Source: Ciona intestinalis
Taxonomy: Eukaryota > Chordata > Ascidiacea > Phlebobranchia > Cionidae
DNA: 64,000 bases
NCBI RefSeq assembly: GCF_000224145.3
Contig: NC_020177.2
Coordinates: forward strand, 3,704,965-3,768,964
Reading direction: 5' to 3'
A program made the position numbers and the translations under genes. This document shows, piece after piece, positions 15,201-26,200 of the stretch; position 1 is the first letter of the stretch, and each line of letters begins with the position of its first letter. The notes below the pieces were generated by a model. That model saw only the letters and a program-made list of their open reading frames with translations, was not told the origin of the DNA and did not search any database.

Positions 15201-18200
15201 ACCCCGAACAAATGAATTGGACATACCACAGTGCTTTATCATAGGCAGCGCTCATTATTGTTATTACGCTTCATGTAAAGTAAAATTCCAAGCGCTACTT
15301 TTGGCCTAACGGAAAATTAGTAAGTTTCGATTCCGAACGAGACCTGTTAGCTGTTAGCGCTATTGAAATAGTGATATGTAAGATTGAATGTCAAAAGTCT
15401 CAATTTACAAGCAAAACACAAATTATGAAACAGCCTATTTGGTTGGTTGCGTTTATTAAACTGAGCTAACTTTACTCAATGAATCATTTTTTATTAGAAT
15501 GACAAATGCCAATTACGAAATATAAGTGTCTGATTCATTATATGTGCCATGTGGTTTAAATTAATAAGTGATATATATTTTTTGACATGTTGTTTCAGTA
15601 AAGTTCGCTGTCAAGTATGTTAAAAGCACAATAACAACATTTAATTAACTTTATTCGTTACGTCTTTATTTAAGTTCTACTGTAAGTAGAAACCCTTGAA
15701 CTGTTAAAAAACATGATATGGTCAGCGGTATTGTTTAAATAGGAGATGTTTCTTTATTTATGTTAGTTGTTGTACATTCTCAAAGCGGAAATAAGGTGAA
15801 ACTCCCACCTAGTCCCGTGTGTAACAAAATACGAGGTGTGTACTGTGTAGTAAGGCGATACTGATACACTGTTCCACTGCCATAACAGAACCGTTACGCA
15901 ATCGTCACGCTTTGTGTTTATAAGCGAGTGTATCATGATCATGTAGAAAGGAAACAAAAGCAATCCTAACATAAGTGGCTGTGAGAAAGCAAGGTTCAGG
16001 CTAGAGTGGTGGAGAAGCTAATAGGGTCAACTGGGCCACTTGTACTGAATGGGCCACTTCAACAGATGTGCAATCAATCCTTATTCACCAATGTTACCAA
16101 TATTTGCAACGCAATGAAAATGAAGTGTTAGTGTAAACAAAATGATGAAATTAATTCACACCTAACCGCACATAATTAATATTAATATATCGTAATTTAT
16201 TATTAAAAATGTATTATACTTAATTTTTAAACAGATAAACAATTTTATGTATACAACTTTTAAACCGCTATATACAATTTATTTTTGGTCCTAATTAATG
16301 AAAAGTTGGTTTACGCTAATTGCGATCATGTTTGGCAAAGTACAAGTCATGTTTGTAAGTGTTTTAACGTGAAGCCATCTGTTATCGCAGTAAAACCTGA
16401 CCGCAAACTATTATTAATTCATTATTACAGGCAAATAGATGGTTAGGCATCCTGAGTGTGTGTAGCACTGTAATCAGATTGGAGTAAAATCCAATTAAGC
16501 TTTTCAAAAATCGTATTCGTTCTTGTTATCATGGTAAACAGTTACATAACAAACAAGCAATGATTGGATAAACTCATATCATGGAAAAGTCATTGACGCT
16601 GCTATTTTAAGGTCAATTATTCAACCAGAAATAGGCTTATTTATGGTAAATCGTGATTTTGGGATAGGATCCTACAGAAAAGGACAAAGGGGCATTCAAT
16701 ACTGTTTTGCTTCATTTACACAAGAAATATAACAATACCTATTGCCCTATTTATTTATTTTGAGTGGTTTAATAAACTGACACATCACACATCCTATTAA
16801 GTTCAACAATTTATATGAATGAGGAATAGCCTATACAACAATGGACATACTCCGTGATAGTTATGTGTAGAATTTACTTAAACTACCACCTACATACAAA
16901 TGACTGTCTTAATCCCCAATAAATGGCAGCTGAATTGGGAGGAGAAATCGGCACCGGAAAAAAAAAGTTAAGAACTGAAATAACAGCCCAATGAAGTTAT
17001 TAGTGAAGGCATGTCATTTGAGTCGCTTTGGACAAAGAAACATAAACCAACAAACTCATAACAGGCAGATAATGAAAGAGAAAAATGTTTGTCTCGATTA
17101 TGCTATAACAACAAAGCAAATAAGGGTCTAAGAAAAATAAAATTCGTAGGTTCTTTTCCCAACTGCTGATGAATAGATATGGGAAGAAAATGACCGCCAT
17201 GACACAATGGATTACGCAAGAGCTAAGAGAGGCCCAGATAAACCAATAATAATAACAAAAAAGCTTGTTCTGTGTTGTTTAAATAGGCCAAGTGCCACTC
17301 TTTAATGGTAGCCTGTTTAAGAGGCCTGAATTGGGTTTCTACACTTAATGAAAACAAATAACATAACTTGTACCATTAGCCATGTTAATATTAAGTAGTT
17401 ATGGTATATTTTAGATAGTAGCTCGAGGCTGCAATGTAGATATTACATAATTGGCACTTGTGAACCGCAATTAAGTGCATCTCTATTTAACTAAAAGTGG
17501 ACCAAGCAAAAACAAAATATAACTTTATATAAGAAATTCAACAGGATATATCCATCATACATGAATGATAAGATTTAAATTACAATTATTTTAATAAAAT
17601 ATCCATCATGTTTTGCTGTAACTCCAACCTGTCTGTTTTTCTCAAAACACTAGCAGGAAACATAGCTATTCTTATGCCCACTAAAATTTAAACGAGAGTT
17701 TTTGACCAACTAATTAATAAAACTTGTTTATCGGTGACACACATGTACTTACCTTCTTTTTTAAAACCTCACACTTGCGGTGTATGCAGATCTGTTTGCC
17801 TTTGGCACGATTGATGCAGTTCATACATGAACCACAGTTCTCCTTTCGTTGGCACGGCCCACAATGTCCACATGCTTTCCTCTTTTTCCGAGAATTCTGT
17901 AGCAAAACAAGTATAAGCAAACACAAGTATGAAAAAATGTGTCAAAGTTAAAAAAAAACAAAATTTTAAGAGGTAATTAATAAAATCCGACTGGGAACTC
18001 ATGAAAACCTTGAGTTGTATAAACAATATATTAAATGATTGGCAGAGGCGCCATTTAATTACTTTTAATGGTCACGAACTTGATTTGAATTGGGCAAGAG
18101 TTATCCTTACTATCGATGGGTTTAAACAATCCATTAAAATTGTAATTTAAGTTAAATGGTAACTCTTCATTCTTTTGTGTTTTAGAGTTTGAAATGTTTA

Positions 18201-20121
18201 AAGAAACTTTTGTTACACTTACATTAAGGTCTCCTCTTACATCTAAATCTGAACCGTTTGCCAAACTTGTGAGTGGTGACTGTGAAATGCCACTTTTACG
18301 GTCTGAAATATGCATAAATTTAAATGTTTTAATATAATTGTATGATAATCTCAAACACAAGATTGGCTTGTTTTAATTGGCCACTTTAGCTGGAAGATTA
18401 ATCAGTTCAACGTCTATTTCCGTTGCTGGGTTAATTATTGGCTTAAATGTTACTAATGGTTAATGTCATAATTTACTGTGGTATTATTATATATGTAAAA
18501 CATACTAATAGTTACTTCCACATTTAACTATCTGGTGATGTCATGTCACGCATGTAAAGTAATTAGATACATCCACAACAAAGTAAAATTAAGTTAGACG
18601 CAATGATTGTTAAAATCTGATAATAAAACATGCTGGAAACTATCAAATAACAGTTCTAAGCCATTAAATATTAGGTAAAGGCGTTATGTGGTGATATATA
18701 TATTATATAAACCAATAAAAAAATAAAATAAAAATAACATAGAAAATTGACAATTACCATAAAACACATTTTTACAAGCGTTTGTTGGTCTGTTTTTAAT
18801 AACAAATAACTAAAGATGAAATGGCCATAAAAGTCATAAAAAAATTTTTTTACACTAATACCGCTATAACAGTTCTATTTAAAATGTTGGGAAATTTACC
18901 TGGCAGGAGAGGGGAAGTGAAGGGAGGTCGCAGGCTGGAGGTATCACCAGGTACTCCATATCCTGTAAGTGGAGACCCAGCGCGAGGGTGGAGTCCAGGA
19001 AACCTTAACAAGCAATACAGGTGTCACGTTGGGTAAACTATATGACGTTATTAACATAGGCATCAGGTGTTTTATTATTCATCAGGTTTTTTTTTAATAT
19101 TTAACAAATTGTCAAAAAGATTTTTTAATTACAGTAACATTGTTGTAAAACATCGGAAACCTCATTGATAAATGCGACAAATGCAATAAATTTTAGTACT
19201 GCATGTTTGTTAAGACACTCAACAGCAGGGTAAATGATGGTTTACATTTAAAATTAGGGTGATAAAGTATACAATGTCACTCCTATTTTAAAAGTTGTGA
19301 CATGTCACTCTATACACTTCTAATGTTATGCCAATTCTCTGTATAATCAGTAATTCAATTAATATATGGTTAATAATAAAAAATATGATTCAAATTAAAT
19401 TTACATAAACATGTGGGTAATAATAAAAGGGAATATTACTTTGTGGTTTAATGAGCAACTACAATTTATCTTTTTTTCTATGAGCCAATCCAGAAGCTTT
19501 TAAATTATTGATTAGATAATATTACAGTTAAATTTTGACATTAGAGTGACAAACAAAATATATATGGAAAATTTAAGGCATAATGTTTAAATGGTTGTTT
19601 TTTTTTTACCTGGACATCATATGTGAAGGATTGGACAGCAAGTATCTCTCCGCCATGGATTGACTGTGGGATAACCCCATGGGTAAGGGGCTGGGGTATC
19701 CTGGGTAAGCAGAGGGTGATGGAAATAAATGATGCTGGGATGATGGGGGTATGCCTGACTGTCCATAGTTCAGAATTCCAGGGCCGGTACGGGACGGTAT
19801 ATGTAGAGGATGGGATGGGGGGTGGTATGGGTGCGTTCCTAACATCCCGGAGCCAAATAAAGTGGGTGTGATTTCGTTTAAACCCCCAAAGGGTAGAGAA
19901 GTAGAGCTCGATGTCGGGTTACTAAACATGCTGTCTCTGGAGTATGGGTTGGGCAAGGTCGAGCTGCCATCGTAGTGGGGCAGGTTGTAGGACTGCGGGT
20001 AAAGCGACTGTGATGACATCCCTGGTTCTACAGAGTGCGAGACTGGGGGGTAACCGACTGGGGTGGCAGACTGCATCGTCTCGTTTAGCTCGGCTGATGC
20101 ATTCCGACTTATGTCCTTCAT
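1..20121 (-). CDS. TET: TET methylcytosine dioxygenase with CXXC finger (3' end cut off by window edge)
   Basis: TET enzymes are nuclear Fe(II)/2-oxoglutarate dioxygenases that oxidise 5-methylcytosine to 5-hydroxymethylcytosine and beyond. Fifteen exons join in frame with GT-AG sites: 19610-20121, 18900-19003, 18223-18302, 17753-17896, 12778-12840, 7118-7192, 6854-6998, 4169-6615, 3026-3885, 2541-2806, 2015-2258, 1621-1767, 1182-1334, 592-800, 1-217. They give about 1889 residues: CXXC finger about 240-278, disordered linker about 300-1400, Cys-rich domain about 1420-1645, first DSBH half about 1650-1760 with HxD at about 1684-1686, then the start of the low-complexity insert. Landmarks shared with vertebrate TETs include [45 protein letters not shown] and TCKQRK. 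The second DSBH half, with the last iron His and the 2OG Arg, lies outside. The ATG at 20121 is provisional: the frame stays open upstream to 20170, so a further 5' exon or a trans-splice acceptor is possible. Phase-0 exons could have been missed in the two large introns. Confidence 0.95.
254..440 (+). mobile_element. Family A MITE-like element, diverged
   Basis: Lies in the TET intron between exons 14 and 15. Shares GTCGTGAGGATACGGTTTTA, GTTTACTACCAAATGGGA and CATGTCCCATCTTA with the other family A copies listed here. Confidence 0.65.
592..800 (-). CDS. TET: TET exon 14: end of first DSBH half and basic insert start
   Basis: Sixty-nine codons plus two bases from TTCATAG to GTAGGT. Opens [11 protein letters not shown]...[12 protein letters not shown], matching the segment after SGAIQVL in vertebrate TET2. 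A basic cluster [10 protein letters not shown], resembling a nuclear localisation or AT-hook-like patch, follows. Confidence 0.88.
861..951 (+). repeat. Family B interspersed repeat
   Basis: Carries CTTACGAGTTACCACGTATG and GTAACTTTGTG, shared with copies at 37391, 39789, 40771 and 41863. An inverted fragment (CTCGTGAGCGGGCACGAGGCG) lies at 1075-1095 in the same intron. Confidence 0.6.
1182..1334 (-). CDS. TET: TET exon 13: DSBH core
   Basis: Fifty-one codons in phase 0 from ATCCAG to GTATAG, encoding [20 protein letters not shown], then [18 protein letters not shown] and ending REGSIE. This matches the [11 protein letters not shown] block of TETs. Confidence 0.94.
1621..1767 (-). CDS. TET: TET exon 12: DSBH start with HxD iron site
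   Basis: Forty-nine codons in phase 0 from GTCTAG to GTAAGC. Contains [19 protein letters not shown], then [13 protein letters not shown]. His and Asp of HKD correspond to the first two Fe(II) ligands of the dioxygenase fold. Vertebrate TETs have HRD, so Lys for Arg is a conservative change. Confidence 0.95.
2015..2258 (-). CDS. TET: TET exon 11: Cys-rich domain end
   Basis: One base plus 81 codons from TTTCAG to GTATTA. Encodes [20 protein letters not shown], then [14 protein letters not shown], near-identical to vertebrate TETs, and ends APDAHMNQ. Confidence 0.95.
2541..2806 (-). CDS. TET: TET exon 10: Cys-rich domain
   Basis: Eighty-eight codons plus two bases from CTACAG to GTAAGA. Contains [20 protein letters not shown], then [18 protein letters not shown] and RRCGTNE. 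These are core landmarks of the TET Cys-rich region. Confidence 0.95.
3026..3885 (-). CDS. TET: TET exon 9: end of linker and start of Cys-rich domain
   Basis: Two bases plus 286 codons from ATACAG to GTAAGT. The first two thirds are Ser/Pro/Thr-rich. The last ~70 residues (GRAVTYKG..., then [30 protein letters not shown]) align with the start of the TET Cys-rich domain, which helps bind DNA and zinc. Confidence 0.93.
4169..6615 (-). CDS. TET: TET exon 8: giant Pro/Gln/Ser/Asn-rich exon, frame broken at the n
   Basis: A single exon of 2447 bases from TTTTAG to GTATTT, encoding about 815 residues of low-complexity, probably disordered linker rich in P, Q, S, N, G and H. Two overlapping open frames cover it, 5756-6615 and 4169 to about 5830, offset by one base. 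The switch falls at the ambiguous base 5831, next to a run of C on the minus strand. Entry and exit phases require a length divisible by three. 2447 leaves remainder 2, so one base is missing. This reads as an assembly error rather than a pseudogene. Confidence 0.9.
5831..5831. other. Ambiguous base with a missing neighbour
   Basis: A lone n inside TET exon 8. Restoring one base here joins the two reading frames, so the first frame no longer ends at the stop at 5756-5758. Confidence 0.85.
6854..6998 (-). CDS. TET: TET exon 7
   Basis: One hundred and forty-five bases from ATCCAG to GTAATT. Encodes [20 protein letters not shown] followed by a Pro/Asn/Ser-rich tail. Leaves in phase 1, completed to Asp by the next exon. 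Confidence 0.8.
7118..7192 (-). CDS. TET: TET exon 6
   Basis: Twenty-five codons in phase 0 ([20 protein letters not shown]...) between CTACAG and GTAAAA. A charged linker with no recognised domain. Confidence 0.75.
7193..12777 (-). other. TET intron 5, no gene seen; CpG-rich stretch near 10.75-11.65 kb
   Basis: A 5.6-kb intron separating the CXXC part from the catalytic part. No coding exon recognised. By eye, roughly 10750-11000 and 11220-11660 are richer in G, C and CpG than their surroundings. A weak copy of repeat family B lies near 7258-7300. Confidence 0.55.
12778..12840 (-). CDS. TET: TET exon 5
   Basis: Sixty-three bases, 21 codons in phase 0 between AACAG and GTAAGC, starting PGTSPYLPP and ending KQEKRK. 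After LKKK of the CXXC exon this restores the LKKKPGTS junction known from vertebrate CXXC4, which supports this small exon. Confidence 0.85.
12841..17752 (-). other. TET intron 4, no gene seen
   Basis: About 4.9 kb of AT-rich intron between the CXXC exon and exon 5. All open frames are short, lack splice context and match no family I recognise. An extra phase-0 exon cannot be excluded. Confidence 0.6.
17753..17896 (-). CDS. TET: TET exon 4: CXXC zinc finger
   Basis: Forty-eight codons in phase 0, bounded by CTACAG and GTAAGT. The exon is essentially one CXXC zinc finger: basic lead-in [14 protein letters not shown], then [11 protein letters not shown], then [14 protein letters not shown]. 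All eight zinc cysteines of the family are present. CXXC domains of this type bind CpG-containing DNA. The pattern is that of TET1/TET3/CXXC4/CXXC5, and here it is physically joined to a TET catalytic region. Confidence 0.96.
18223..18302 (-). CDS. TET: TET exon 3
   Basis: An 80-base exon between TTTCAG and GTAAGT. Two bases complete Asp, then 26 codons ([16 protein letters not shown]...) end in phase 0 just before the CXXC exon. Confidence 0.8.
18900..19003 (-). CDS. TET: TET exon 2
   Basis: A 104-base exon encoding a Pro/Gly-rich stretch ([20 protein letters not shown] at its start). Acceptor TTAAG, donor GTAAAT. Enters with one base completing Arg and leaves in phase 1, matching both neighbours. 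Confidence 0.8.
19610..20121 (-). CDS. TET: TET exon 1 (first recognised coding exon)
   Basis: Encodes about 170 residues rich in Ser, Pro, Gly, Tyr and His, with no recognised domain. It ends at a GT donor in phase 2 (SHMMS plus AG, completed by G of the next exon to Arg). The start ATG at 20121 is the first Met in the open frame. A TAA at 20167-20169 bounds the frame upstream, and candidate acceptors lie between them. Confidence 0.8.
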
Positions 20122-20164
20122 TCCCAAACAAGCATTGCTTAAAGTGTAATGCAGTTGGCTTGCA

Positions 20165-20262
20165 GATTAGTGTGATTTTACTTCAGAGAACTCTTTGATT
20201 AAATTCTGTGCTGTCTGATTCTTTTTCTGCTGCGGCCTCACCAGATGATTTAAATATCCCAT
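20165..20262 (-). other. 31-codon upstream ORF in frame with TET exon 1
   Basis: Begins ATG at 20262 in a good start context (ATCATGG), reads MGYLNHLVRPQQKK... and ends at TAA 20167-20169. It is in the same frame as exon 1, separated only by that stop. It could be a 5' UTR ORF, a coding exon with a sequence error at the stop, or chance. Confidence 0.3.
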
Positions 20263-23200
20263 GATGCCATTAGACAGCTACAGGTGATCAGCAGTTTAAT
20301 AGCAAACTAATTTATAATGCTATCTAAACCTTTTAGAGGGTAAAAACAAATATATATATATTAGTCATGGTCATAATATTAAAATATAACAAAGTTAATT
20401 ATTTAATTTAACATTTAACAAATATTATCCACTTTCTGTCAATGCTAGAGTTCTGACTATGTGAGACAGAAATAGAAAATGATCTACGTAATGTAATCAA
20501 TACATCTATCTAGATTTGAATTAATTTGAGAATATGCATATGATAGCAGTTTACAAGGGAGTTGGTTTCTTAAAACAGCATTGAGGTATAAGGGATTAGG
20601 AGCACTTATGTATATTAAGTAAGCAATGAGGTAATGCAAAAATGTTGATTATCAGGGCTCATCAACCGCCGATGGTGTACCGTGGCTTTTGAGGGACCAG
20701 CGGACGTGTAGTTATACAGATAATTTACCATCGTTACGAAAATATCAGGTACAATCTGGATTCTCCTGACTTAGTTGCCAAAACAAGGCGAACAATAACA
20801 GTTTCAGCTTGAGAGTCAATTAGTAGCGCGATTACGTTCGGATCAGCGATCTTACGGCCACAGTTGTCGATTTAATATGTACCGCATATAGTGCGGTAGA
20901 GCAAGGACGCTATAGCAGGTAAATGTTAACTTTATTGACAAAATAAAGCCGAACTAAGCTGTGTAATAATTGGCAACAAGTAGGCCGCGTAAGCTGAGAT
21001 GATAGTTTTAATGCGCGCTTCGAAACAATACGTTCATTTTAACAACGATTGGCACAAATAGACGGAATTAGCCACGCCGCAGGGACAGAAAAGCAATAAG
21101 TTCGTACTGCTTCTAAATCGTGTGTTTGTGTACGGTAAACATTAGCAGTATTGTAACTTCCCGCATACACAAACAAGAGATGCCGGACCATCCATCATTC
21201 TGACAGACTTTGCATGAAATAACTACAAAAGTCAATTTATAAGAGCGCTTGGGTAGCAAACGGCTGTTACAAGTCGGGTTTTCATGTCGAAGGAAATAGT
21301 TTCACTTGCCCGGCGATCAATACAGCTCTGGTAGAGCCGTAAAATGATGACGGCATTAAATTCGTTGGAAATTATTTACGAATCCAACTGAATTTCGAAA
21401 AGCAGCTATGAATTATTGATGGCCCCTCATATAATGTTCCGCTAATTAGCAGAGAATGTAGAAAGGGTCCGAACCACAGTACACGGACATGGCAGATAAA
21501 AGCGTGACAGCGGCTGGCGAGATAGGACAACAACGGGTTAAAATTTAACCCATACTCGAACAAATAACATAAGCCACACATTAAGTAAACAGGTTACCCA
21601 AACCGCAATCTTGCGGCTTTTAATCGTGTAAAAAAAACAACTTAATCGATAAAAAAAATAACTTTGTCTTTTTAGAACACGCTAATATTTTTTACAGTTA
21701 AGACTTAGCAATTTAAATCATACAGTTTGTCGATTGTGTAGTTGTCCCCAATAGCGTGATTGTATGCCGTCAGTACTTCCTCGTTTAGTATTGTCTTTTG
21801 TCTATAATATCTATACAGTCATACTGTATGTATGCTTCAATAATAACAGATGGACTGCAGTTAAATATATTACGAATACACGAAACCCTTACGGTAGAGC
21901 AACGCTTCTCTAACATAGTAACCTTTCGTAGCTTTCTTCGGCTTTGTACTTTATATCTTATTGTCCTTTGTTCCGAGTGCTGAAGAAAAGCAGTAAGAGA
22001 CATCGTATCCGAAGTGAGTCTTACTTAAGCCTGACTTAAAACTGCATCTTGGTTATCGGCCTCATATTACAAATACATTGTTACTTTGAGTGACAAGATC
22101 GACCCGCGAGAAACAAACATAAAGCGATCGCCTGGATTTGTTGTCAGAAACACATAAAGCTTATTGGAGAGGCAGCGGAGTGTGGGAAAAAAGAAGCGAG
22201 AGAGGTCCTTCCTCTCGCTATTCCGTAATAGAAAAAAAGCGAGCGTCGCGTAATTCGGCCACGCAAATATGCAACAAATGCACATTAGTTACGGTGTAAC
22301 AGATTGGCACAAAACGAGCATATTTTCTCACGCAACTAAGCTATTTGTCTTGCAAAAAAATAATTTCATGCTTTTTCAAGCCTTCTGGCCTAAAAATTGA
22401 CCGAATTAAAGCAGAATAATCAACGTACAATCAATTATGTCCAAAATTATGTATTTACGAAGCACTTATGCCTATCTACGTAATCAACTTTACTTTAGTA
22501 GTACCTCGCCACAGCTTTATTAACATCTAATATTGGCAGCCTCAATATACTTTTATAGACACAAATTTGCTTATGGTAAGGTCTAACCAAAACCAAACTA
22601 CAGTTAACTGCAAGCACTACAAACACACACTGCTGTGTTCACATGCGGAATGGCCAGAAATAAGTTATTTAACGCCATGAGTTTATTGATGAAAAACGGA
22701 ACATGGGATAAATGATCACCCAAAATAAACACGCTTAATTTTGCTCACGTCGATGGCCTAAAACAAGCGCCGGCGGCGTGATTTTGCGTGATGCGTGACG
22801 CAACCAGTACGTAATTTTTTTTAGATTGACGCAACTGCATTTTTGGACAAGATTTTCCGGATATTGGTTGTTATTTTGAAACGAGAAAAAGTTTGTCGCG
22901 TAATTGGTGCAATAATAATATCTACAGAATAGAGCTAAGTATTTAGCTGTGACATAAAATCATTCGAAACTAACAAATAGGTCGAATAAATAAACTGCAC
23001 TATTCTATGAACATTAAAAATTTAGAATTGTAACTGGTCAAAAATGTATAAAATCTTTAACTGTCCCTCGATCTGTTAACCTTATGTCGGGATGGATTAA
23101 AAGATTATGAGTTAAAATCGATGCTAAGCGGATTTAGCCATAGAAAACAATGCGGTTCGTTTTTTACAGCCACTCAACGACCTTTTGCAACCAAACTCAA

Positions 23201-26200
23201 ATAAACAAATCTGAACTTAGCAAAGAAACAACGTTTTTATCACTGAGTTAAAATACAAAACTAACTGCGCTTTACGACTCTTTGCAAATGATATGTGGTT
23301 ATAGGAATAAGATTGTGCCCTGAGCAACACAAGGAAAAACAGTTCGAAATGCATTCATATTGGAGCAGTGCGGGATAACCAGGGAAAATTTGCCTCCGGC
23401 GCTGGCCACCATTTATCTGAGTCTTTTGTTTAGCTGACTTGTTGACCCACTTCAGACTATGACAATAGCATGCAACTTGCACGAAATTGCTGGAGCGCAA
23501 GCAAGAACAATAGTTGTGCAAGAGAAAGGCGCCCCAATGGAAGCAGGAATAGTGCACACAATAGAAGGCCAGTGCAATGAATAAAGAAAGTTTTGAACTA
23601 ATTGCCGCCTTCAGGTAAAATTGTGAAACGGATAGCAGGCACAAAATAAAAAGTCAACAATAGGAAAACCAAACTTTTCGAACAACAAGTCGTTTAAACA
23701 ATATCTTAGAACTGTGTGAAAGAACCATAAACGCTAAACACTTTCTTTAGCAAAGCCAAGTCATTGCTAAATCTTGTTTTAACTAATTTTTAAACGTTTC
23801 CAATTACGCATGTTAACCAAATGTATAAAAAATCAAGTTTGGCGAAACTGGTATGGTTAATAAATAAACAGATAAGTATCAACAGTATAGTACAGCGGAT
23901 ATTCCCACTGTGTTACCACGCGAACAAGATCAGTAAATGTAATTTTTTTTAAATAACCACTACAAAACTTTTTAAAGCACGTAAACGCAACGTTAATTAG
24001 TCTCGTTTATTTGAAATAGGAAAGTGACGTACTACATGCAGCCTGTGTACAGTTTGATTGGGCATGCCTTTAAACAAGTGTTCGTGGGCTATAAATAAAT
24101 GCACAGTTAATAATATATTCAACGCGTGCTGTATCACAATGTACGCCACATACAATATACCATATGTAAACCCTACCGCACAAGATATTAAAGCAAATAT
24201 TAAACTAAAAAACAAAATAGTACGGGGGGGGGGATATTTTGTCAAAAATACAAAATTACTATACTCAACATATACAAGGCGGGAATTCGAAATTGAACTA
24301 TATCATATTACACTTATACTCCAAAAATGGCGACTTTGCTTTTCTGCAGATTTATTAGTATTTCTACGAATTTATTAGTATAAAAGCAGCACTATTTCGC
24401 ATCGACGTTATTTTGGTGGCGAGTGCGTGCGTGTCCAGCTAACACTAATACAAACTATCACATGACAGCAAACGGGTTACCGGAAATAGTTTTCACTGAT
24501 TGAGACGCGTTAAAAATAGTCCTAGGCTGCGTAGTCACGTACAGAGTGTATTGACGTTATTATAATAGTAATAGGCTAGCTCTTGAGTACAAATTGGCGT
24601 TACGTAATTTCCCGTATAAGAAAAGAATGGGAAAATATTTGCCTTGTGAGTAAGCACATCTAGATGGACAGTTTGGGTTACGCAATCTAGCGTCACGGAC
24701 ACTGATTATGTATGACATGTGACTATATATAATATTAACTTGGGTTGTTTTGTTTGGGAGATAGCCTTACAAGGTATCCAGTCTATCATTTCCAATAAAT
24801 TGTTGTATACTTACAACTACATTTTAAAGCGCATTTTTAATATAAATTTCAAAGCTAAATTTGTACCGTGCTGTTATAATGATTAAATGGAGATAATCTT
24901 TATCTAAACTGGAACTGTTTAAGCTTACATCGATTATGGAAAAAAATCAGTTAACATGATTTGGTCTAAATCTAAATCTTTTGATACTGTTTGTTCTGTA
25001 TACCTAGCTCGTTGCTATTATCAGTACTTCATGATAGCTCGGCTCAATAATGTCTACAGTAGTAATACAGCTTATAACTACGACTGAGACTAAATGACAA
25101 TAGAAAGAAACACGACCACAGAGTCGAAGGATGCCTAGACAAAAGGCTCCACTTGAAGTATGAAGCACCTTCGCCAGTTTGAGAGTAAATATTGAAATCA
25201 ACATTCGCGTTTCCGGTGCTGTTTAAACAATCGCGTCTCTTATTCTATTAGCTATTGTACTGTAACAAAGGAAAAGTTAAAGCGGTGAAGTTGAATTCGT
25301 CTATCTTTAGCCATTAATCAAGACACTATGTCAACACTTTTTACTCAACATTGCTCTAAACTAAAATTAATGATATTTTGAGACTGTCAGTAGTATGACT
25401 GTTGGTTTTTAGCAGGCCTGGGCGTTTGGACAAGCGCTTCGAGGCAATTAGACATTTATTATCAGTGTAAACATGACTGAATGGTAAAACCATGCAACGA
25501 CTCTCTCGTTAAGTCGCATTTTTAGATCAGAATTCATAACTAGAACGAATTTTACGCACGTTTTATCGTTAGTTGAAGGGCAAACTTATTTTTTAATTCC
25601 AATTAGACAATAGGGCACGCAATATACTGTGTTTCTTTGTCAATTAATAGGCTGCAAGCCAAATACAGATCCAGTAATAAACGGAATATGACGTCACCAC
25701 CAACAGTGGAAGCTTGACGCGAAATCGCGAATTGCGGAAGGAGTTTGTTTACTATATTTTAACTCGACCAATTGCTTGAAGTGCTGTCCAGCTTCTAGCT
25801 ATTATAATGACAATGTTACACACCTATTTGCGAACTAGCGCAACAAATTTGTAGGAATTTTTCGGGGGAAATAAATAGTTCAGATATAAGACAATGCTTT
25901 GTCGTTTCGATGCTTTATGCTGTTATAATATCAAATCAATCACTTAAGAACATTTTAGTATAATGAAAATAAAACAATAAATATTGTAAAAGACACAAAA
26001 CTTGCTAACACATTTCTAAGTAGCTTGTTAATAATTCTCGATCTGATAAAATTTTAGACACATTTTCCACTCTTGATATTGGCATGATTGATACGATGAA
26101 CTAATTTCTAAGCTATTTGTGGCATAACTGAGATTCGTGCCAACGTATGTGGGCGATTAAACAACAAACAAAGCGATGAAAGGTTTCTGGTACGTCAGAT

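Noticed and set aside
23261..23644. 127-codon minus-strand open frame in the middle region
   Set aside because: No family resemblance and no neighbouring exons.
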